Assembly (NCBI RefSeq): GCF_002775205.1
Contig: NC_036450.1
Coordinates: forward strand, 25,818,288 to 25,882,287
Direction of reading: 5' to 3'
Source of the DNA: Xiphophorus maculatus
Lineage: Eukaryota; Chordata; Actinopteri; Cyprinodontiformes; Poeciliidae
DNA length: 64,000 nucleotides
Part shown: positions 1 to 11,376 of the stretch, piece by piece
Position numbering within the stretch: the first letter of the stretch is position 1
Layout: every line of letters begins with the position of its first letter
The notes under the pieces: model-generated
The model's database searches: none
The model's input: only the letters and a program-made list of their open reading frames with translations
Told to the model about the DNA's origin: nothing
Made by a program: the position numbers and the translations under genes

Positions 1-471
1 TGTAATGCCACCAAGGACATCAGTCACAATGTACTATATTATGAAGTCCCATAATGGACCTGTTTGCAAAACAGAGGACCAAACAACTTTTCTGCAGGAA
101 TCGTAACTTGGTAATTTCTTTAAATGCAACTCTGTACTTCTAGGCTCCACTAATGACCAATAAGGCCAAATAAGGCATCTCTCCTTAGTGACAGAAAACA
201 AAATTCCTTAGAACCTTGTTCCTTAAACTCTGTATTGACTACAACCACCTTTCTGTGAGTCCTGCACAAGATCATAAATGAGATTAAGTAGCTCCAGTTG
301 ACCTTGTAAAATCATTCTCAGAGACTCACAGAGATTAAAACGATCTATTTGGGAAGCATTAGGATGTGAGAACTTATTACAAGACCTCTGGTACCTCATC
401 GTCTCCTGCAATTAGAAGCTAAGTACACAGGGATGCACATAACACTCCCTCTCTCTCCATGTGTCTCTCAG

Positions 472-649
472 CTGGGTGGGTTACCAGTACCCTGGATACA
501 GAGGCTACCAGTACCTGTTTGAGTGCGGTGACTACAGACACTACAACGACTTCTGCGCCTTCCAGCCCCAGATCCAGTCCATGCGCCGCATCAGGGACAT
601 GCAGTTCCACCAGAGAGGATGCTTCACCTTCACCACCGCCAGCAAGTGA
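472..649 (+). CDS. Beta-B-type crystallin, last coding exon (partial gene)
   Basis: Terminal exon of a beta-crystallin, a structural lens protein of the beta/gamma superfamily. After a pyrimidine-rich acceptor ending in AG at 470-471, the frame reads [17 protein letters not shown] and runs about 58 codons to TGA at 647-649. This is the fourth Greek-key motif of the C-terminal domain, with the family GYQYPGYRG turn, the FQPQIQS segment and the RRIRD strand. The first codon is split across the intron, and the remaining exons lie left of the window. The sequence resembles the beta-B1/B2 group, and the short tail ending TFTTASK is compatible with a fish beta-B1-like or B2-like paralogue. I cannot choose between them, so no symbol is given. 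Confidence 0.88.
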
Positions 650-833
650 AACACACCTGCTTGACCGCCTGGTGGCGCTGTAGCTCTCTCAGCTTTTTAT
701 CTCTCCAAGCTTCTTCTTTCTCCAATTCTCTGGTCCTTTCCTTGACCTCCGACAGCGTTGCTCCATCCCAAAGGAAAGAGAGATCGAGAGCAAAACACTG
801 GACAACCTTAAGTGACTTTTTATGGTGCTAAAA

Positions 834-839
834 AATAAA
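834..839 (+). terminator. Polyadenylation signal of the crystallin gene
   Basis: AATAAA lies 185 bases after the crystallin stop codon, giving a short 3' UTR typical of crystallin mRNAs. The placement is inferred from motif and distance only. Confidence 0.55.
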
Positions 840-2114
840 CGTGAAAAACTTGATCCCTTTACGACTGGATAAGCTTGATTTATTTTACAGAAAGTGGTAT
901 GTTTTGTGTTTAGACTGTGATATAACTCATTTGGTTATCTTTCTTTTTTCTGCCCTGGCATCTGAGTCGAACATTCGGGTGGGTCTTGTGTCTTGCAGTG
1001 TCAAGGCAAATAAACTATTGATCCTCTTGACCTTACAGAATTAATCGCACGATGCACTTTATGTGGTTGAGGCAACAAACTGAACATGACAATTATAGAA
1101 GAATCGATTCTCCTAAAGACGAGTATGACGTAGATTTATGTCATCCTACCAGTTTGAAATGTATTCACCCCTGATTTATCATTGAACAAGTCAGAATTTT
1201 TCATCAGCGTGTTCTAATTAATTCCAAAGGATTCATTTATTGCTTTTTTCCTAATATAATTATTTTGTATTTCTCATAAAAATATCACAAAGCAAACTAC
1301 ATCAAGCACCAGAGGCAAGTTGCTTTGGTAACAACACACAGTGGAAACTTTGAAATTTGCTTTGAATTTTAGACATCAACTTCACATACTGATGTATTAC
1401 GTTTATGTACAGTGCAGTGAAAAACATGCCCTTACGAATTTGTTTTTTCAAATTATTTTTGCTTCAGTTTAGTCATTTCAACGCTTTAAAATCATCAAAG
1501 AAAATTACTGTCAAATTGAGATAATATGAACAAAACAAAAATCAGCTTTGAAATTCTAACTTAATTTCTTCAGCTATGAAAGCCAACCTGCAAGACAAAA
1601 TCTAATTAAGATTTTGCCCCTTGTACAAAAATTTTAAAAAGAAATAATCAACTTTATTCCGGTTTATGAAAGAGATGAGTTGACTGTATTTCTACTTTAA
1701 CCCTTGAAAACTCCGAAATGCTGCAGATTGATTGGTGTAACTTCTTTTCTTTGTTTTTCTAGTGAGGTCTGTTGTTTACGAGGTACAGTGAATCCAGCAA
1801 TGCGTCACGTGGTCCACATGCTTCCTCTGTCCTCTTTAGGTGTGCTCGTAAATTATATAAACACGACTTTTAATGTAAGCTTGAAAAGGTCATCCTAAAT
1901 GTTAAGAGGTGAATAGGACAAGCAATTTTCGTTTTTTACATGAATTATTTTTAAATTGGACATTTTAAGATTTTTATATGAATCGCACCATGTCGACTCA
2001 TTCAGCGAATGATGCTCTTCCAACCTAATACAGTAATGACGATCACGATAAAACCTGAAGGCAACACATAATTTCATAAACTTTCAGCTGGGGTTGTACC
2101 GTGAGGAAGGTACC
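840..2114. other. Intergenic region and acads upstream region
   Basis: AT-rich sequence between the crystallin 3' end and the acads start codon. I see no convincing exon, RNA gene or complete mobile element. The acads promoter and 5' UTR should lie in the last few hundred bases, but no TATA box or CpG cluster stands out. Confidence 0.4.
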
Positions 2115-5100
2115 ATGTCGGCACTTTTTAAAGCTAGAAAAGGTGAGTTTCTAAGAACAAAGCCGAAAGAAGACCAATGAGAAACGTTAAAACAAGCTAG
2201 AGAATCACGTTAGAGACGGGTTAGTTAAGTGAGAGCTATTTAACAGTATAATGGTTGAACGCATGAACAGCTGTTCTCGCATCCTGGATCACCTGACATC
2301 TGTAACTTGTGTAGTTTAACCCCAGTGGAAAACAAACCTGGGTGATTTTTCTCTCCTCGCTGGGATTAGAAGCAAGTAGCGCGTTATGTAGCTGTGTTTT
2401 CAGTTAGCTCGTTGGCTAAGTACGGTTTCAGTTTAGCTGTAAAAATCAAAAACTTCTTCCGCTCCCGACTTAGTTACAGAGAGGAAATCAAAGCACCCGG
2501 TGCTGCTGTTTAAATGTTGCATTCACGGGGTCATTTATTTGATGAAGGTGACTGATGGTGGGAATGACCTTTCACCTACATAAGCAAACGAACGCTAGAT
2601 AGCTAGTGGTGCGTTTAAAGACCCTGCTGCTGTTCAGTGCGGTCTTCTCAGTGAGTAGTGTATTGAATGCAGGCTAGTTGACCATAGTTTGATTACCTTT
2701 AACTATGCCAATGGCGAAAAGGGTCAAAATAAGCCTCCCTAATTTATTTTTATACATGTTACGGGGCGGCAGCGGCACGGGTGGAAGAGCAGGCGGCCGC
2801 GGAGGTTACGAGTTCGACTCCCGCTCGTTCGCGAAGATTTTAAGGAGGATGTGCCAGAGAGGCAGCTAAAATATAACTTGGCCATAAAAACAAACATGAT
2901 ACATTCCAAAAATGCCACCAAAATAGGTGGTGGACAGCCAAAGTAGATAAAATGCATCAGCCACTTCGTTTTTAATCTGATATCTGAACTGAAATATTTT
3001 CCGGCCTCTGCCAAAATCAGAAATCATGGAGCTGAGATTTTTGGCACTTTTTTGTGGTATTTATTTAGATAAGAGAACGTGATTATAAGTAGTACTTAAA
3101 AAAATCATCACTCAGTCTACAGACAGAGCCCCAGCACTAAAATGCAGTTCTAAACAAAATCCCACATTATCAAATAGGTCACTTCATTATATTACATAAT
3201 ACAATTTCACTGCTAAATGCCTTTAATTTATGCTTTTAGATTCATATTTAAAAGCATAAATATAAATTGATGCTTTTAAATTAAATATAAATGTATGCTT
3301 TTAAATTCATATTTATTGTTAATCTGATGGAACCAACAGTGGAGAAAAAAAGTTTCTGGTATAGGCAGTCAATTAATTTAACATTCTGGTTTTATGAAGT
3401 GTGTTATTTTTTTTATAAAACAAACCAATAACTGGAATTGTAATTAATAGTGTATATTTTTCGATTGCTTTGGGTAAAGTAATATTAGTACTTTGCTGCA
3501 TTTCCTCTGCTTTTTTAACGTATCTCTCTTTTTTTTCTTTAATTTAGTTATCCATTTTAGCAAACGCATCAGCCCTTAGTCTTGATCCCTGTCCGTGTTC
3601 CTTTGTCCCTCAGTTATAGACTTCTGTCTCCATGGCAGCCGCAGTCTGTCCCAGCTGGCCGAGTTGCCGGAGACGCATCAGTTACTGAGGCAGACCTGCA
3701 GAGACTTTGCAGACAGAGAACTGGCCCCCATCGCTGCCAAGCTCGATAAGGAGCATTTTTACCCTGCTAAGCAGGTACTATCACACACACACAAATATAC
3801 ACACAGCTGCACAACAAGAGGATTTGTAAATGATTGATTATATGTAAACTTTAGTTTAAGTAGAAAAATTAAGATTTGATTCAACAGAAAAATAGTACTG
3901 AATGATATTTTACTGTTTTTAACACGAGTCTTGCACATTAAAGAAAGTCTGACCGACAGCTCAGTCTCTGTTCCTGTCTTGTTTTTAGAGGTGTGCTGAT
4001 AAAATGTTTTCACTTCCAATACGATGCAGATTTTTCAGCTTTGAGCCCTGGCCGATACCGATATCGACACAATACGATATCAGGACGAATCATCCATATT
4101 TTTACTTATTTTGTACCGAGCAATGTTAGAAAAGACTTGATTTAAAGTACAAGTTCCACTGGCAGATGACATTATTTATAACAAAACACTTTCCCCGTGT
4201 TATAAATGAAATAATCTGCCAGTGGAACTATATTAATAGAATTATTAACTTTAAACAAGCTCATATCTTGCTACAAACCTACTTAGTTTTGTCTTATTTC
4301 AAGTGTGAAATAAGATACAGCAGAAGAGGAATAATTATGTTAATAGTTCATAATTATGTTATTTGGCATATTTTTATCAAAGGACAATAGAAATACTTGG
4401 TAAGATTTTGTGTTTTTTGCCATGATTTTATGGAAACCTTATTGAAATTCAACAGGTGAATAATGTCTGACATTAAAATGAATTTGAACTGCGACAAAAC
4501 CAAAGGAAACTGTTGGGGGTCAAATGGTTTATCATCATGCTCTAGGAATTTGTGTCTAAACTGATCTATTGTTTTGCATATCATGACTTGTATAGAAAGA
4601 AAGATGTCGGCGGCCATTGTTCTGCTTATTCAGGTAAAGGAGCTGGGGGCGATGGGTGTGATGGCCATCGAGGTGCCAGAGGAGCTGGGTGGAGCAGGGA
4701 TGGACTACCTGGCTTACAGCCTGGCCATGGAGGAAATCAGCCGAGGCTGTGCCAGCACGGGCGTGGTGGTCTCCGTTAACAACGTAGGAGCAACCAATCA
4801 GCATGGAGGAGCGAGGCAGACGGCGCTGGTCTAATGCTGGGACTGTTCTGTGATTCTCAGTCTCTGTACATCGGGCCCATCCTGAAGTTTGGCACAGAGG
4901 AACAGAAGAAGCAGTGGATCAGCCCGTTCACTGCTGGAGACAAGGTGGGCTGCTTCGCCCTCAGCGAGCCAGGTAACCATAGCTACCGTTTGTAGCATCG
5001 CACTGTTTTAGCAACAGGACATCCATGAAACTGAGCAGAACACACAGACTCATGTTTTACTGTAAGCTAGCCCGCACGATTATTATTATACGATTAATTG

Positions 5101-8100
5101 CTTATTACTTGAGTAAAAGTCTTCAGTCAGAGGCCTTTCCGGAATTGTTGCAAGACTGTCTGTTGCTGGAAATCCTTCCTGTCCACAGCAACTCTTTGAA
5201 GACTCTTGATTTACATGAGTTATGACAAGATTTAATTTCCCTTGGAGATAAATAATGTTGCTTTTTATTGAATTGAAATCATTGGTGTACTTAGTCTTTC
5301 ACACCCAGGTCATGGCTGCTTATTTGTCTAATAAAAACAGACTCTAGAATCTGTTGGGATAAGACTGAAGTAACTTGAGAATTTCTTTTTTTTGACCTGA
5401 TTATTACTAGCTTGTCCTGAAGCTTAAAACCACAGTGTACGTTCTGTTTTTCATGACTTTGTCTTTGTTCCAGCAGTCATTCAATAGTAATGCGATTATC
5501 TAACAGTGTGAACCTAAACGTCAGGAAACGGGAGCGATGCGGGCGCTGCCTCCACCACCGCCCATCAGGACGGAGAGGAGTGGGTGCTGAACGGAACCAA
5601 AGCCTGGATCACCAACTGCTGGGACGCCTCGGCTACGGTCGTGTTCGCCACCACGGACAAGAAGCTCAAACACAAGGCACGGCAGTGAGGCACGGCGTTT
5701 CTGTCTGCAGAGAGAAAGCAGCGCCCTTTAACTCATCCTTCCTCCCACTCTGTCTGTGTCTGCAGGGAATCAGTGCCTTCCTGATCCCCATGCCGCACCC
5801 CGGACTCTCTCTGGGAAAAAAGGAGGACAAGCTGGGCATCAAGGCCTCGTCCACCGCAAACATCATCCTGGAGGACTGCAGGATCCCACTGAACAACATG
5901 CTGGGGCCCCGCGGCGCCGGATTCAAAATCGCTATGGTATTCTAACGCTTCATCACTACTGCAGTCATAAATCTTTACATTCAGCCCCTCCTGCTGCTCA
6001 CTGGCTGGATGGATGCTGAACATCCACTGTTACTGATTCAGAGAAGCAGGCCACACTAACGAGAATTAGACAGGAATGAAATGATTTATTGATTATTGAG
6101 ATAATCTTTAACAAATTTAGTCAGCAATTAATTGTCATCTAGACTGTACAGATAAAAAAGGCAATTTGCTGAAAGAACAACATATTCAGAGCAGTCAAAA
6201 CTGTATAAAAATTAAACATTTTGCAAAATAAGAAAAGAAAAATCTGTAAATTCGTTCTACCCAGAACTCCTCAAGTGAAAGTTTTAGCTTCCCCCTGCTC
6301 AAATTCTGTGTAGGAAATTTTAAGCATGTTTTGTTGTCTAAATACTCATCAATTAATCCAAAAAAAAAATCAGCAGATCAGCCCCACTTTGTATTGATAA
6401 ATCCAGCAGAAAGACCTGAGATTTTCATATTGATGTTGGAAGAATTTTTTAGCTGCAGATGCATTCTTTACTATGAATGATCAAGTGTTCACTAAATGAC
6501 TGCAGTTGCTGTATTTTAGGCAAAAAATGTTTTTCTTATTTAAAAAGGAAAAAATATTTAATTGCAAGTATTTCTAATATTGCAATATTAGAAAAATATG
6601 CAGAATGTGACGATTTTGTTTTTTAATCTATTCGTCTTCAGAATAATGGTTAGATTAATCGATGACTAAAATCGTTTTTTTTGCCACCCTAATAATAATA
6701 AATGCTTAAGTCCCATAGCCATAGTTGTGATGGTGACTTTTTACCATTCTGTTTTATTTAATTTGTTTATTACATGATTAATAAAGGTCATAGCAGTAGT
6801 CCACTCCACGTTTTTCCTTTTTATTTCAACATGAAAATGCACAAATTAATAATAAATTGTGTTAGAATATTGTGTTACTTAGTGAAAATAACAACAACAA
6901 AAAAGCTCTTAATCTGATCTAAAGCTGCGTCAGGTCGTGTTTCAAAGGAAACCAAAATTTAGTTGACAATTTTATCACAGTTTTATACATGTGTAAAACA
7001 AAACAAAATTGCTTATAGTAATGATGCAATGAAATATTTCAGCAAAGATCTCTTTAGATTGTTTTGTCATATAATGCTAACATTATGTGACAGCCCGTTT
7101 TTGCTCTTAATGCACAAAAACATGAAATTCTGCCCACATTTAAACAGACCAACGTCTTTGTTGAGTGTTTCTCTCTCTGATGCTGCATTCAAGGGCTCTG
7201 TTAAAACTAGAACTGATTATGTAGGGGTTGTATGAAATGCGGTGGTGATGACTGGAAGCAGCTAAAAGTCTCACTTTTTCTGTCAAGACGAGAAAAACTT
7301 CCAAAATAGCCTGTTGTTTTCTTAACATGCTATTTTTGCCAGGAAAAAAACTGACTTTGGTTTTAAAGAGTACTTTATGAAGTTCTCTAATTTTCAAGAT
7401 CTCTGCATATTTGGGTGCAAATAATGATGTGTTTGTGTCCTCTGGTGGTGTTTATGTCTGGCTAAGTTGCATGACGTTTGTGCGTCCCTCAGCAAACCCT
7501 GGACAGCGGGCGGATCGGCATCGCGTCCCAGGCTCTCGGCATCGCTCAGGCGTCACTGGACTGCGCCGCCGACTACGCACACAAGAGGACCGCCTTCGGA
7601 GCGCCCATTGGCAAGCTGCAAGCCATCCAGGCAAGACCAGCCGCTCTCAAACAGAACCGCATGCTGGACTTCCTGTTAAAGACAGAGCTAGAGCTAGTTT
7701 TAGTCTGATTCATTACAGTTTAGTGTGTTACCGGGTAAAAACAGACTTCAGAGAAAACCGAAGTTCAGTTTAGGAGTTTATAAACACAGAATCTTAATAC
7801 AGTTTCTTAATTCCAGGGTGCCAGTCCCTCAGACTGAACTCTTTTGTTTTTCTCTGTGTTGACCTGATCCAGTTTAAACTGGCTGACATGGCCGTGGCCA
7901 TAGAGAGCGCCCGCCTGCTCACCTGGAAAGCTTCACTCCTCCGAGACGCGAAGAAAGCCTTCACCAAGGTAAACTGTGGGCCTCTGCACAACGAATGGAA
8001 CATACTCAACATTTGAATCTGATGTCATTCAGACATTTCCTCATTATTTATTGTCCTTTGCTCTCATGTCACAAAGTTTAACTCCTAAAGAGTTTAGATG

Positions 8101-9462
8101 CAGAAATAACTCAATTAAAGTGGGACACAGGTGAATCATGTTGTAGGTTTCTTCACTTTAAGTCAGTTTACTACATTCCAAACATCTCAAGGACTTTACA
8201 GGACAAACGGATTCAATTAATCTACAGAATCAGTTCAGTTCTGCTCATAAAAACAGGTTAAAACTCTGTTTCACACGTAATAATTTGATCCTGTGGTAAT
8301 ATTCACTTTATTGCACCAACTGGTAAAAAGTTTCTATCTGACAAAACAATCACTTATGCTAAGCATGCATGTGGTGACAGTGGAAAGGAATGACTCATTT
8401 TAATTGAAACTGTATAGCCTACCGACAAAATAAGCTACATTTTCTATTCAAAAGCCCTTTTTGCTGTTAAAGTATTGAATAAATACACATATGAGCTCAA
8501 CGACAAAGATATGTAGTGTTTTTATTTTGTTATTCAACCATCAGATTGGTGCAAAATGGGGACGTCTGTGCTGCTGCAACATGTTTAGCATTCAGATGCT
8601 ATTTTAGACCTGAAAAACATTGCTAATATGCTAACTCTTTTTAGCACAACTTGTGTTTACCAGCATCCAAGCAAATCATTTTTAAAGCAAAAATTGACTC
8701 ACTGTGGGCCAACAGAAGCAGCTTCGTCATCCGTTACTTTATTTCAACTGATGATGTCGCATTTATGTTAAATTTAAGGGGACATATCAGAAACACACAA
8801 AGACAAAGGTTCGGGCCAGAACCTTTCTATGTTTTGAAAATAATGGACAAAAAAAAATTCAACGAGTATAAAATTGATGTAATTGATTAAAAAAATTTAC
8901 ATCTTAAAGTCCCGGTAAAAAAATCTTTATGAAAGAAATCCACAAACATATGGGACTAAATTTATATTTATTTACTTTGGGGATTAGTTTGTTTAATGTA
9001 GTTCTTGTCTTGTTTTGTAGTATTAAAAAAAATCAATAAACAAACCAAAAATAAAAAAAAACACATTCAGTGATCAAACTAGTTCAGGTCACAGGAACCA
9101 ACTAAAAAGTTGATCATTGTTACATCTCTGGGTGACGGACATTTCTCTGACGGTGTCTTCCCGCAGGAAGCAGCCATGGCCAAACTGGCGGCGTCTGAGG
9201 CCGCCACTTTCTGCTCCCATCAGGTAAGAAAACAGCAAACGGAGGACTGGAGCAGAACCGAAGCGGTGGTCGGTGTAAAACCTTGTTCTGTTTCTGCATT
9301 GTGACTCAGGCCATCCAGATCCTGGGCGGGATGGGCTACGTGACGGACATGCCCGCCGAGAGACACTACCGTGACGCCCGCATCACAGAGATCTACGAGG
9401 GCACCAGTGAGATCCAGAGGCTGGTCATCGCCGGTCAGATCCTGAAGGAATACCAGTCATAG
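2115..9462 (+). CDS. acads: Short-chain acyl-CoA dehydrogenase, mitochondrial (10 exons, complete)
   Basis: FAD enzyme of the mitochondrial matrix that oxidises butyryl-CoA-type short acyl-CoAs and passes electrons to ETF. Exons: 2115-2142, 3614-3774, 4634-4783, 4861-4972, 5525-5676, 5766-5936, 7493-7630, 7873-7968, 9167-9223, 9310-9462. Together they give 1218 nt, or 405 aa, against 412 in human ACADS. The start is ATG at 2115 (MSALFKARK), and its phase-1 donor joins exon 2 exactly in frame; the basic, hydroxylated N-terminus fits a mitochondrial transit peptide. Recognisable blocks are [46 protein letters not shown] (flavin region), [35 protein letters not shown] and [14 protein letters not shown]. 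The catalytic base is Glu385 in YEGTSE (human precursor Glu392). Introns 5 and 7 appear to be GC-AG; every other junction is GT-AG with consistent phase. Identity is very secure; the least certain part is exon 1. Confidence 0.95.
2143..3613. other. acads intron 1
   Basis: AT-rich intron starting GTGAGT and ending CCCTCAG. It contains a short GC-rich tRNA-like patch (2757-2836), described separately, and a run of related ATTTAAA/TGCTTTT motifs around 3220-3315. Nothing else is recognisable. Confidence 0.5.
2757..2836 (+). repeat. Degraded tRNA-derived SINE head
   Basis: A GC-rich island in AT-rich intron DNA carries a B-box-like GTTCGACTC (2812-2820) and, about 35 bases upstream, an A-box-like stretch GTGGAAGAGCAGG. 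This is the arrangement of the tRNA-related head of many fish SINEs. It does not fold into a clean cloverleaf, so a functional tRNA is unlikely. Confidence 0.4.
4147..4421. repeat. Foldback MITE-like element, copy 1 (acads intron 2)
   Basis: The arms TTCCACTGGCAGAT (4153) and ATCTGCCAGTGGAA form an inverted repeat around a loop of about 45 bases. A tail follows and ends with TTGGTAAGATTTTGTGTTTT. A second copy with the same arms, the same spacing and the same tail lies at 15886-16132, which shows this is a dispersed element. Just upstream (about 4000-4090) is a fragment of another repeat rich in CGATACC/GATATCG. Confidence 0.65.
5937..7492. other. acads intron 6, containing an old dispersed repeat
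   Basis: A 1.6 kb intron. About 6060-6690 is an old copy of the repeat seen again at 57175-59227. Shared stretches include CTGCAGATGCATTCTTTACTATGAATGATCAAG-like sequence, the TTTCTAATATTGCA motif, and an end with GATTAATCGATGACTA followed by a degraded GCAGCCCTA-type terminus. No exon was seen. Confidence 0.55.
7969..9166. other. acads intron 8 with dispersed repeats
   Basis: The intron holds a repeat fragment at about 8150-8300 (a TCAAGGACTTTACAGGACAA-type block common in fish repeats). It also holds a second repeat at about 8430-8660 that has a homologous copy at 35570-35888 plus 36409-36440. No additional exon is needed, because exons 8 and 9 join in frame. Confidence 0.55.
8430..8660 (+). 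repeat. Dispersed repeat R1, uninterrupted copy
   Basis: Shares with 35570-36440 the blocks ATTGAATAAATA, GTTATTCAACCATCAGATTG, GTGCAAA, CATGTTTAGCATT and TTTTAGCACA, in the same order and orientation. In this copy TTTTAGCACA follows directly, with no insertion, so it preserves the empty site of the element at 35889-36408. Confidence 0.65.
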
Positions 9463-10169
9463 GAGCTCTTCTGCACTAAATGGACACTTTATCCTGGATG
9501 AAATACAGTTTTCTATTTTTTTTTTGTTTGTTTGTTTTCCCAATGGTAAAGGCCTTTTTGTTGATGTTAGCTGAGGCTTGAAGAGAAGATTCAGGTGGTT
9601 TCAAACCAGCAAGATATTCTGGCATTGATTGAAATACACTGGAAATGAAATAAGAGCTTAACTGGCCAGTTAAAATATTTAACTGGCCAAAATATTTAAA
9701 ATCAGGGCATCTTTTCTCCAAACCTCATATTCTAAGTGCAGAGGTTTCTGGGTTTATGTTGACGTTCTGTTCCAAACCATTCCCAGAATCCTTTTCTTTT
9801 CACCGCTCATCATGTGCCATTCAGAGGTCCGACCACCAGGTGGCGACAGAGAGTCATCGTGCGTCTTGACCCATTTCTGCATCCTAACATCAGGAGCGGT
9901 TGTGTAATAGGAACACTGTGATCACACTTGCAGATCATCAGAATGTTTAGTTCTCTGCTGCGATAAAGACGCTCTAATTGAAACAGTTTTGATTCATTAT
10001 CTGAAGGTGTGTGTGATGACACACTGTGTGTTTGCCTCACACGCCTTTCAGCGCTCAGCATTTACATATTTGATTGTAATTTATTATGTGCAGGTGTTAA
10101 TAAAAACGCAGCGGTTTGAGATTGGAACGATGGTGGGAAGAAGCAGCTCCAGTCTGTGTGTGTGTGTTG

Positions 10170-10215
<46 letters not shown>

Positions 10216-11145
10216 ACTCCTTTCCTCTCCATTACTCCATGTGAAGGCTCTGACTGCTGATCTAGGCCAAGATTCCGGATGCTGGAATGGCTCCCTGCTG
10301 ATTGTGCTGACGATAGGGAGCATTGTTCACTGCAGCCGCGCTGCTTGTTTACCGCGTGTGAAACGCCGACCTGATTACCGAACCTCAGTTTAATAGTCCT
10401 ATTTATTTCCCTTATTTCACATACAAACAGGAGCTTTTACACAAGCACTTATGGGGGCCAAGTTCCTGAAGGTTTCCTCTAGCTAACAGGGTGTGTTAGG
10501 GGATTTCTTTAGGTCTTCACACACATGCTATCCCAAGAACTTCATCTTTAAAGTTCTTGCACACTCTTAAAGTGACACTTTGCTGAAGCAACTTTTGATC
10601 CATTATTAGGTCAGTCAGTTTAACAGGCTGCTGAAAGCCTCTGTTTATGACATGCAGACGTATGAAAGGCTCTTAGATTTACAGTTTTTCAGACTTTGTG
10701 TGACGTTCCCAGGACATGCGCAACACAATGAAACATGAAAATGACAAGAAAAAATGAAAAAGATATAAAATTTTATTTGGATGTTGATTTTGGCTTAAAC
10801 TCAGTTTGGAGCAGTTAGTTGGAGAACGTGTTGGGCTCTAGAACTGCTTCTAAATAAAAAATTTAATTGGTTGGTGTTGAAGTAGCTTATTTATTTTATT
10901 TTTTTGTCATGCATGTTTGAAAAAAATTCTTGAATCTCCCATGGCAACCATTCTGGTGAGCCTAAACGCCTTCTCATTCAAAGAGCCACCTATTTGCACT
11001 AAGCTCCTCGTTGGAGCTGCAGTCTCCAGCTGAGTCTCACCACTCAGCTCCTTCAGACTAGCCAGCAGCCATTAGCAAACACCTGGTGGAAATGGTGGAA
11101 CACTAAGTGTGTCAAACAAACTTCCTCTCAGCCAACGCTCTAAAG
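9463..11145. other. acads 3' UTR and intergenic DNA
   Basis: An AATAAA at 10099-10104 is the first reasonable polyadenylation signal for acads, about 640 bases past the stop. A GT microsatellite sits at 10155-10213. About 10880-11110 is one copy of a dispersed repeat whose other copy is at about 15567-15870; they share CACTCAGCTCCTTCAGACTA, AGCCAGCAG and TTAGCAAACACCTGGTGGAA. No coding sequence is supported. Confidence 0.5.
10155..10213. repeat. (GT)n microsatellite
   Basis: Nearly pure GT dinucleotides with one TGGGG interruption. The long GTGTGT/valine-cysteine frames across it are repeat artefacts. Confidence 0.95.
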
Positions 11146-11368
11146 CAGGGCTCTCAAACTCTAGTCCTCAAGGGCCGCAGTCCTGCAGTTTTTAGATGTG
11201 CCACAGGTACAAAACACTGGAATGAAATGGCTTAATTACTTCCTCCTTGTGTAGATCAGTTTTCCAGAGTCTTAATGACCTAATTATTCTTTTCAGGTGT
11301 GGAGCAGCAGAGGCACATCTAAAAGTTGCAGGACTGCGGCCCTCGAGGACTGGAGTTTGAGAGCCCTG
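11146..11368. mobile_element. Non-autonomous hAT-type MITE with 8-bp target-site duplication
   Basis: The 223-bp element starts CAGGGCTCTCAAACTC and ends with the reverse complement GAGTTTGAGAGCCCTG. The inverted arms are imperfect and extend about 60 bases on each side. It is flanked on both sides by the identical 8-mer CTCTAAAG (11138-11145 and 11369-11376). An 8-bp duplication with a CAGGG-type terminus is the signature of hAT transposons. There is no transposase ORF, so it was mobilised in trans. Confidence 0.88.
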
Positions 11369-11376
11369 CTCTAAAG

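Noticed and set aside
2757-2836. Possible functional tRNA gene
   Set aside because: Has a B-box-like motif, but the acceptor and anticodon stems do not pair; it fits a decayed SINE head.
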